From positions 1 to 55,765 of the forward strand of contig VHDF01000025.1 in NCBI GenBank assembly GCA_016871495.1: DNA of 55,765 nucleotides, written 5' to 3'. Below, in pieces: positions 7,931-14,120 of this stretch; the stretch's first letter is position 1, and the number at the start of each line of letters is the position of its first letter. Position numbers and translations under genes: made by a program. This stretch comes from Verrucomicrobiota bacterium. Lineage in GTDB: Bacteria > Verrucomicrobiota > Verrucomicrobiia > Limisphaerales > VHDF01. The notes under the pieces were generated by a model that worked only from the letters and a program-made list of their open reading frames with translations, was not told the origin of the DNA and ran no database searches.

Positions 7931-8283
7931 GGTGCATCCACAGGTTGTCGGAGACCGGGTTGTCTTGGTAACGCAGACAGCCCTGTCTGCTGTTTCGCAG
8001 GCTGCCCAGCCTGCGGGGCGACGAAGGAAATTAGCCCGCATATTTCATGCACGGGACGCCCGGTGAGGACACCGGGCCTCCAAACACAGAGCCAGGCGCG
8101 ATGGTAGGCCGCGTGCCCTCACGCGGCAAACTGTCGCGGATTCAAGCTCAGGATGAATGATCCGGGCCAGGCGCGTGGAGAGCATGGAAGGGCCTCGTTC
8201 TTCACCCGCCGGGCCGACGGGCCGTCGGCGATACGGCAGGCTGGGCAGCCTGCGCCACACGACAGACAACTTGTGGATGCACC
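7931..8283 (+). repeat. Repeat family A, copy 1: MITE-like element with inverted termini and flanking 10-bp direct repeat
   Basis: The left terminus GGTGCATCCACAGGTTGTC (from 7931) matches the reverse complement of the right terminus GACAACTTGTGGATGCACC (8265-8283). The sequence GAGGTCCAGC is present immediately outside both ends (7921-7930 and 8285-8294), as expected of a target-site duplication. The interior has near-palindromes CAGGCTGCCCAGCCTG and its complement, and CAGACAG..CTGTCTG. Removing the family B insertion at 8031-8167 leaves about 215 bp, the same as copy A3 (30289-30502). No protein is encoded. Most of the gap between the zinc-ribbon gene and proS is this nested structure. Confidence 0.75.
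8031..8167 (-). repeat. Repeat family B, copy 2, inserted inside repeat A1
   Basis: Starting at TTAGCCCGCATATTTCATG and ending near GATCCGGG, this is the reverse complement of copy B1 (6673-6803) with few differences. The shared core includes TGGTAGGCCGCGTGCCC and GGCAAACTGTCGCGG. It interrupts repeat A1: the A sequence ...GGGGCGACGAAGGAAA stops at 8030 and resumes near 8168 as CAGGCGCGTGGAGAGCATGG, which are adjacent in copies A2 and A3. Confidence 0.75.
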
Positions 8284-8378
8284 GGAGGTCCAGCCGAGGT
8301 GTGGTTTTGACTTGTCTCACCGGGTTGGGGCGGTGACGTTTCCCGCCGCCTCGGAGTTGCCGGGGCGATGATCAAACT

Positions 8379-10109
8379 ATGCGCTGGTCCCAGACTCTCA
8401 TTCCCACCCTTCGGGAAACTCCCGCCGAGGCGGAGATCGTCTCGCACAAACTCCTTCTCCGGGCCGGCTTGATCCGCAAGCTCGCCGGCGGCCTCTACAC
8501 ATTCCTGCCCTTGGGGCTCCGGGTCCTGCGCAAGGTGGAGCAAATCATCCGGGAGGAAATGGACCGCGCGGGAGCGCTCGAGATCCTGATGCCCGCGCTT
8601 CAGCCCCCGGAGATCTGGCAGCAGAGCGGACGCTACAAAACGGCCTCCGAGGTCTTGTTCAAGGTGCGTGATCGAGCGCGCAAGGAATGGGTCCTGGGCC
8701 CGACCCACGAGGAAGTCGTGACGCTGCTGGCGGCGGGAGAAATCAGCTCCTACCGTCAGTTGCCGCGCAATTTTTATCAGGTTCAGGTGAAATTCCGCGA
8801 CGAGATCCGCCCCCGTTTTGGCCTGATGCGCGCGCGCGAATTCATCATGAAGGACGCCTACAGTTTCGATGTCAGCGACGAGGCGGCCATGACCAGCTAT
8901 CACAAGATGTACGAGGCGTACACCCGCATCTTCGAGCGATGCGGACTCAAAGCGTTCCCCGTAGAGGCCGACACGGGCGTGATCGGCGGGAAATTTTCCC
9001 ACGAGTTCATGGTCCCGGCCGAAACGGGTGAGAACGAGGTGGTTTATTGCGAGTCGGGACGTTACGCCGCAAACATCGAAAAGGCATCCAGTCGGGGCCC
9101 CCTTGAGCCGACGCCTTCAACCTCCACGGGAGCCGCGGTGGAGAAGTTCGCGACACCCGGTGTGGTGACGATCGAAGCGCTCGCCCAACCCCCCTACAGC
9201 GTGCGCCCCGAACAACAGATCAAGACGCTGGTGTATCTGGTGGAGGGCAAAGCGGTGCTGGTCCTGATCCGCGGCGACGATCAGTTGAACGAAGCCAAGC
9301 TGGCCGCCCAACTCGGCACCACAACGTTCAGACCGGCCACGCCGGAAGAAATCCAAGGTGCCTTGGGCGCCAAGCCTGGAAGCCTGGGAGCCGTGGGTGT
9401 CGATCAGTTGACAGTGTACGCGGACGAGACGCTGCGGAGCGCGAACGGCATGACGACGGGCGCGAACGAGGATGGTTTTCATTTCCGCCACGTGTCCATG
9501 ACACGGGATATTCGCGTCAGCGCCTGGCACGATTTGCGCACGGTCCGCGAAGGAGAACTTTGCGTGACCTCCGGGCTTCCGCTGAAAATCCGGCGGGCGA
9601 TCGAAGTCGGCCACGTTTTCAAGCTGGGCACCAAATATAGCCAGGCGATGAACGCCCTTTTCCTCGACGAGCAGGGCAAGCAACAGCCCGCGTTTATGGG
9701 CTGTTACGGCATTGGAGTCACCCGCACCCTGCAAGCGGTCATTGAACAGTGCAACGACAAGGACGGTGTGCTTTGGCCGTTGCCCGTGGCCCCTTACAGC
9801 GTCGTCATCACGCCCCTCGCCATCCAGCCCGGAACACCCGTCATGGACACCGCAACCCGGCTCTACGAGCAATTGCAGGCCCGAGGCGTGGATGTTCTGC
9901 TGGATGACCGTGACGATCGTCCGGGGGTAAAGTTCAAAGACGCCGATTTGATTGGCATCCCGTTGCGCATCGCCGTCGGGGAGAAGTCGCTGGCCAAAGG
10001 CGAAGTCGAACTGAAGCCTCGAGGTGGAACGGTTGTCTTGGCCAGCCCCGAGGCCGCGCTCGAACGGGTCACGCGCTGGGTGCAAAGCGGCGGCAACGAG
10101 CCGGTTTGA
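8379..10109 (+). CDS. proS: Prolyl-tRNA synthetase (bacterial type with editing domain)
   Basis: Class II aminoacyl-tRNA synthetase that charges tRNA-Pro. The 576 residues follow the bacterial layout: catalytic core with class II motif 1 near residues 45-70, LGPTHEEVVTLL, and motif 2 FRDEIRPRFGLMRAREFIMKD; the inserted YbaK-like editing domain (about residues 220-400, with KTLVYLVEGKAVLVLIRGDDQ); motif 3 GCYGIGVTRTLQAVIEQ; and the C-terminal anticodon-binding domain (VVITPLAIQPG onward, with DDRDDRPGVKFKDADLIGIP). The length is typical. The gene lies alone after a repeat cluster and faces the convergent sppA gene 63 bp downstream. Confidence 0.95.
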   Translation: MRWSQTLIPTLRETPAEAEIVSHKLLLRAGLIRKLAGGLYTFLPLGLRVLRKVEQIIREEMDRAGALEILMPALQPPEIWQQSGRYKTASEVLFKVRDRARKEWVLGPTHEEVVTLLAAGEISSYRQLPRNFYQVQVKFRDEIRPRFGLMRAREFIMKDAYSFDVSDEAAMTSYHKMYEAYTRIFERCGLKAFPVEADTGVIGGKFSHEFMVPAETGENEVVYCESGRYAANIEKASSRGPLEPTPSTSTGAAVEKFATPGVVTIEALAQPPYSVRPEQQIKTLVYLVEGKAVLVLIRGDDQLNEAKLAAQLGTTTFRPATPEEIQGALGAKPGSLGAVGVDQLTVYADETLRSANGMTTGANEDGFHFRHVSMTRDIRVSAWHDLRTVREGELCVTSGLPLKIRRAIEVGHVFKLGTKYSQAMNALFLDEQGKQQPAFMGCYGIGVTRTLQAVIEQCNDKDGVLWPLPVAPYSVVITPLAIQPGTPVMDTATRLYEQLQARGVDVLLDDRDDRPGVKFKDADLIGIPLRIAVGEKSLAKGEVELKPRGGTVVLASPEAALERVTRWVQSGGNEPV

Positions 10110-10172
10110 TCGCAAGAGCCCACTCGCCCGGACCCTTCGATGCCGTTTCTCCCATCCGAGAGAACCCGGCGA

Positions 10173-11393
10173 TCAACGTTCTCCGAACAAGTGGCTTGAA
10201 ACCAGATAAAGCCGCCCGGCCTTGAGCTTGGGCCAGTCCAGCCCGAGTTCGATTTTGACGGACCGCGATTCCGTCTTGCCGAAGAGTCTGAAGAGGCTCC
10301 CGAATTCGAAAGGTTCCTTAAAGCTGACAATGTTGGCGTCCGGGATGCCGGCGATTTCCAAAGCTTTCTTGATCGCGGAGCTTTGATCGCCGAGTTCATC
10401 GACGAAGCCCTTGTCTCGCGCCTGGCGGCCCGAGAAGATCCGTCCATCCGCGTGCTGCACCCAGTCTTCCGCCAGCTTTCCACCGGTGTCGCCGTTCTTT
10501 TCCCCCGCCCAGCGCCGTCCCTCAAGGATGACCGTCTTGAAGCGTTCATACGTCTCGTTGATCATGGACTGCATCATTTCTTTTTCCTCGGGCAGGACTT
10601 CCAACCGGTCCCCGCTCAGCATGTCCTTGAATTTCCCGCTTTTATAGACTTCCGGACGCACGCCGACTTTGTCCATCAATGCACGGTAATTGTAGCTATG
10701 CATGATGACTCCGATGCTGCCGGTGATGGTCAATTCATTGGCCACGATCCACCGGCACGGAGCGGCGACGTAGTATCCGCCCGAAGCCGCCAGGCTGCCC
10801 ATCGCGGCAATCACGGGCTTCTTTGTTTCTTTTTGAAAATCACGAATGATCTTGTAGATCCGGTCCGCCGCCAGCACCTCCCCGCCCGGGGAGTCGATCT
10901 TCAAGAGCACCGCCTTGACGCGGTCATCGTCCGCCGCCCGGTCGAACTGTTCCTGGATGAGATCAACCGTCGAACGCCCAGAAGGATCGAAGGCCTCATC
11001 CATGATGATGCCTTCAATGCGAACGAGCGCGATTTTGTTCCTGGAATGGTTGTTCACCACCACCGTTTCCACGAGCGAATCGCCATTGGCGTGATCGGAC
11101 ACATGGGAAAAATGAGCCAAGCCCTCTTTGAAGCCCGAAACGAGTGCATAGAGCACCCAGATTCCAAACCCACCCACGACCAGCAGCAACACCACCCAGA
11201 AACGCATCCTGGATCGCGGCGCCCGCGAGGGGGGCGGCGCAGTCGGCGGGGCGGCGGAAGGAAAGGACCGGGGCACGATGGGCGGGGGCGGAGGGATGAT
11301 GGGTGGAGGTGACGGCGGACAAGTCGAAGCGTCCTCCGCAGCGGCATCGGAGGGGCAGCCCGGCGACGAAGAGGCGGGAGCGTCGTGATCCAT
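10173..11393 (-). CDS. sppA: Signal peptide peptidase SppA (S49 family) with proline-rich N-terminus
   Basis: Membrane-bound serine protease that degrades cleaved signal peptides. About 406 residues from ATG 11393; an in-frame ATG at 11429 is the alternative. The first 60 residues are a cytoplasmic Pro-rich stretch (PPSPPPIIPPPPPIVPRS, then APPTAPPPSRAP), followed by one transmembrane helix (MRFWVVLLLVVGGFGIWVLY). The S49 core shows IDSPGGEV, the nucleophile serine in AASGGYYVAAP, and the general-base lysine in KSGKFKDM, as in Bacillus SppA. This is the single-domain form. It is convergent with proS. The polyproline leader is unusual and would be expected to need EF-P for translation. Confidence 0.9.
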   Translation of the reverse strand: MDHDAPASSSPGCPSDAAAEDASTCPPSPPPIIPPPPPIVPRSFPSAAPPTAPPPSRAPRSRMRFWVVLLLVVGGFGIWVLYALVSGFKEGLAHFSHVSDHANGDSLVETVVVNNHSRNKIALVRIEGIIMDEAFDPSGRSTVDLIQEQFDRAADDDRVKAVLLKIDSPGGEVLAADRIYKIIRDFQKETKKPVIAAMGSLAASGGYYVAAPCRWIVANELTITGSIGVIMHSYNYRALMDKVGVRPEVYKSGKFKDMLSGDRLEVLPEEKEMMQSMINETYERFKTVILEGRRWAGEKNGDTGGKLAEDWVQHADGRIFSGRQARDKGFVDELGDQSSAIKKALEIAGIPDANIVSFKEPFEFGSLFRLFGKTESRSVKIELGLDWPKLKAGRLYLVSSHLFGER

Positions 11394-11483
11394 TGCCCCG
11401 AAACTAAGCGTAAGGTGCTCATCCAGCAAGGATGGAACCGGGAGGGTGCCTCAATTCCCGTGAATCCCGAACTGGTCTCTAAT

Positions 11484-11676
11484 GTGGCGCAGGCGGCCCA
11501 GCCTGCCGTATCGCCGACGGCCCGTCTGCCCGGCGGGTGAAGAACGAGGCCCATCGATGCTCTCCACACGCCGGGTTTCCTTCGTCGCCCCGCAGGCTGG
11601 GCCGCCTGCGCCACAGCAGACAGGGCTGTCTGCGTGACCACGACAACCCGGTCACCGGCAACCTCTGGATGCACCG
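11484..11676 (-). repeat. Repeat family A, copy 2
   Basis: The segment runs GTGGCGCAGGCGGCCCAGCC ... GCAACCTCTGGATGCACC and matches the reverse complement of A1 and A3, including the CAGGCTGGGCCGCCTG near-palindromes and CAGACAGGGCTGTCTGCGTG. The right terminus keeps the GGTGCATCCAGAGGTTGC end. The other terminus is degenerate. In this copy GACGAAGGAAA is directly joined to CCCGGCGTGTGGAGAGCAT, showing the uninterrupted state of the site where family B sits in A1. Nothing coding is visible in the rest of 11394-11788. Confidence 0.7.
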
Positions 11677-11788
11677 GCCTGAATTCGGTGCACCCGCAGA
11701 TTGGCCGTGGTGCACGCGGCAACGCCGGGGCCGAATCGTTTTCAGGGGCTGGACTTGATCCAGGATTCCTTCCTGGTACAACCGGCGC

Positions 11789-12577
11789 ATGCCAACACGT
11801 TTTGCCCATCAATGGGTCCTCATCACCGGAGCCTCGAGCGGATTCGGCGCCGCCGCGGCCGTGGCGTTCGCGCGAGAAGGAGCGAACCTGCTCCTGGGCG
11901 CCCGCCGTGTCGCCAAGCTGAACGAGGTCGCGCAACGCTGCCGGGAAGCCGGAGCTCCCCAGGCCCTCAGCCATGAACTCGATGTCAGCAGCACCCCGAG
12001 CGTCGAACAGTTCGCCCAGTGGGCCAAATCCACGACCCCCGGAGGCTTGGACGTGCTGATCAACAATGCGGGCGGTGCCAAAGGATTGGACACCGTGGAG
12101 ACCGGCAAGGACGCCGACTGGGAATGGATGATGCAGACCAACGTGCTCGGGGTGCTGCGCATGTCCCGCGCGATGCTGCCCCTGCTGCGCCAGCGTTCCG
12201 GATCGAGTTTGATCAACATCGGTTCGATCGCGGGACGCGTGGCTTACGAAGGCGGCGCGGCCTATTGCGCGGCCAAGGCGGGCGAATTGCAAATCACCAA
12301 GGCTTTGCGGCTGGAGCTTTCGGGCACCGGCATTCGAGTCACGACCGTGGATCCAGGCATGGCTGAAACCGAGTTTTCCCTGGTGCGTTTTTCCGGGGAC
12401 GCCGCCAAGGCCGCCAAAGTGTATGAAGGAGTGGAGCCGCTCACGGCCGATGACGTCGCCGAGACCCTCGTTTGGGTGGCTAGCCGGCCCAAACACGTCA
12501 CCATCGATGAAATGATCATCAAATGCACGGATCAAGCGGCCCTTCACAAGGTCTTCCGACGCCCCGCCAAGAATTAG
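11789..12577 (+). CDS. Short-chain dehydrogenase/reductase (YdfG-like SDR)
   Basis: NAD(P)-dependent oxidoreductase of the classical SDR fold, 262 residues. The cofactor loop is TGASSGFG (residues 11-18), with LLGARR placing a basic residue where NADP(H) is usually preferred. NNAGG, the catalytic serine strand INIGSIAGR, and the YCAAKAG active-site Tyr-Lys pair are all present, followed by TVDPGMAETEFS, typical of the YdfG/serine-3-dehydrogenase group. The substrate is probably a small hydroxy acid or amino acid, inferred from subfamily resemblance only. lhgO follows after 13 bp, so both likely share a transcript. Confidence 0.9.
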   Translation: MPTRFAHQWVLITGASSGFGAAAAVAFAREGANLLLGARRVAKLNEVAQRCREAGAPQALSHELDVSSTPSVEQFAQWAKSTTPGGLDVLINNAGGAKGLDTVETGKDADWEWMMQTNVLGVLRMSRAMLPLLRQRSGSSLINIGSIAGRVAYEGGAAYCAAKAGELQITKALRLELSGTGIRVTTVDPGMAETEFSLVRFSGDAAKAAKVYEGVEPLTADDVAETLVWVASRPKHVTIDEMIIKCTDQAALHKVFRRPAKN

Positions 12578-12590
12578 TCAGGATGCCGAC

Positions 12591-13796
12591 GTGAATCGAT
12601 TCGATCTCGCCGTGGTCGGCGGTGGCATCGTGGGATTGGCTGCCGCGTGGACCTTCGCCAGGCGCCATCCGGGCGGCAAGGTGCTCGTCCTCGAGAAGGA
12701 ATCCCGGCTCGCTTCTCACCAGACGGGACGCAACTCCGGCGTCATTCACTCGGGAATTTACTACAAGCCCGGCTCACGCAAAGCGCTTCACTGCCGGGCC
12801 GGACGCGAAGCGCTCATCCAATTCTGTCAGGAACACCGCATTGCCCACGACCTGTGCGGGAAACTGATTGTGGCCACGGACCCTCAAGAACTGCCGCGGA
12901 TGGACACCCTTTTCGAACGCGGCCGCGCCAATGGCGTGCGGTGCGAAAAGGTGGGGCCCGAACGCATTCGGGAGCTGGAACCGCATTGCGCCGGGATCGC
13001 GGCGATTCAGGTTCACGATGCCGGCATTGTGGATTACCCCGGCGTGTGCGAAACGCTCGCCCGCTTGATCCGGGGCGCGGGCGGATCCGTGGAGACCGGG
13101 GCGCACGTGGAATCGCTGGAAGCGCGCGAGGATGGAGTGGTCCTGCGAGCAGGAGACCAGGAATGGACCGCTTCCCTCGGCGTCAATTGCGGCGGTCTGC
13201 ATTCCGACCGGCTGGCGCGTCTGGCCGGGGCAAACGCCCAATCCCAAATCATTCCGTTCCGCGGCGAGTATTTCGAGATTCGGCCCGGGCGCACCCATCT
13301 GTGCCGGAACTTGATTTATCCTGTGCCGGATCCTCAGTTCCCTTTCTTAGGGGTGCATTTTACACGCATGATTGAAGGAGGGTTGGAGTGCGGACCCAAT
13401 GCGGTCCTGGCCTTCGGGCGGGAGAGTTACCGGTTTTCGGATGTGAATTGGGGGGACACTTGGGAAATGCTGACGTTTCCCGGTTTCCGGAAGCTGGCGG
13501 CCAAGCATTGGCGAATGGGCATGGGCGAGTTCCATCGATGCTTGTCCAAGGCGGCCTTCGTCAAAGCCTTGCAACGACTCATCCCGGAAGTAGGGGCTGA
13601 GGACCTGACGCCCATTCCGGCGGGCATTCGCGCGCAAGCGGTGCGTCCGGACGGCGCCTTGGTGGACGACTTCGAACTGATTCGCGATCGACGCATGGTC
13701 CATGTCATCAATGCCCCATCTCCCGCCGCCACGGCGTGTTTGCAAATCGGATCGGCCGTGGTGGATTTTCTGAGCGGGGAGAGTTCGATCACCTGA
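12591..13796 (+). CDS. lhgO: L-2-hydroxyglutarate oxidase/dehydrogenase
   Basis: FAD-dependent enzyme of the DAO family that oxidises L-2-hydroxyglutarate to 2-oxoglutarate. It starts with GTG at 12591. The FAD-binding VVGGGIVGLAAAWTFARR (residues 7-24) is followed by the hallmark HQTGRNSGVIHSGIYYKPGS. Later conserved blocks are VDYPGVCETLA, NCGGLHSDRLA, IPFRGEYFEI, GVHFTRMI, GPNAVLAFGRE and VINAPSPAATACLQIG. The 401-residue length is normal. Its neighbour 13 bp upstream is an SDR; both could act on hydroxy acids, but that is inference. Confidence 0.92.
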   Translation: MNRFDLAVVGGGIVGLAAAWTFARRHPGGKVLVLEKESRLASHQTGRNSGVIHSGIYYKPGSRKALHCRAGREALIQFCQEHRIAHDLCGKLIVATDPQELPRMDTLFERGRANGVRCEKVGPERIRELEPHCAGIAAIQVHDAGIVDYPGVCETLARLIRGAGGSVETGAHVESLEAREDGVVLRAGDQEWTASLGVNCGGLHSDRLARLAGANAQSQIIPFRGEYFEIRPGRTHLCRNLIYPVPDPQFPFLGVHFTRMIEGGLECGPNAVLAFGRESYRFSDVNWGDTWEMLTFPGFRKLAAKHWRMGMGEFHRCLSKAAFVKALQRLIPEVGAEDLTPIPAGIRAQAVRPDGALVDDFELIRDRRMVHVINAPSPAATACLQIGSAVVDFLSGESSIT

Positions 13797-13930
13797 TCAG
13801 CAGGCAAGGGTCCGTCGCGCCGCAGTCCACCCGCTTAGTTTGAGCTTCGCCGCCAGCAGCCGCTCGGATCGCGCGGATGAGTGGAGAATTCCTCTCTGTC
13901 CTGGAGTTGCACCCAGACGGTCGATCATCC

Positions 13931-14045
13931 GGGGCGAAGGCATCCACCCAGGGCGGGCCATGGAACGGGAGGAGAGCGCCGCGGCCGAGGGGAGCGAGCG
14001 GAAGCGCCATGAACGGCGAGCCCCGGCAACCAGCAGATGCACCGG
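13931..14045 (+). repeat. Repeat family C, copy 1
   Basis: The segment GGGGCGAAGGCATCCACCCA ... GGCAACCAGCAGATGCACC matches the reverse complement of 31051-31166 over nearly its whole length (shared: GGCGGGCCATGGAA, GGGAGGAGA, GCGCCGCGGCCGA). Its right end GCAACCAGCAGATGCACC resembles the GGTTGTC..GGATGCACC terminus of family A, suggesting related ends. It sits in the 324-bp gap between lhgO and the cytochrome/DUF1549 gene. The remainder of that gap (13797-13930 and 14046-14120) shows nothing I can assign. Confidence 0.6.
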
Positions 14046-14120
14046 AACTACGGGAACCTCACACCGCCCAGTTGAATCGGTCCACACTTTGTGCCAGGAT
14101 GCGGATCCTGATCGAACCCC

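Noticed and set aside
7921-8294. CRISPR array
   Set aside because: The repeated CAGGCTGSSCAGCCTG units are paired palindromes inside one element, without regularly spaced unique spacers or nearby cas genes.
11054-12547. Minus-strand open frame of 497 codons
   Set aside because: It runs antisense to the SDR gene, through repeat A2 and into sppA in another frame.
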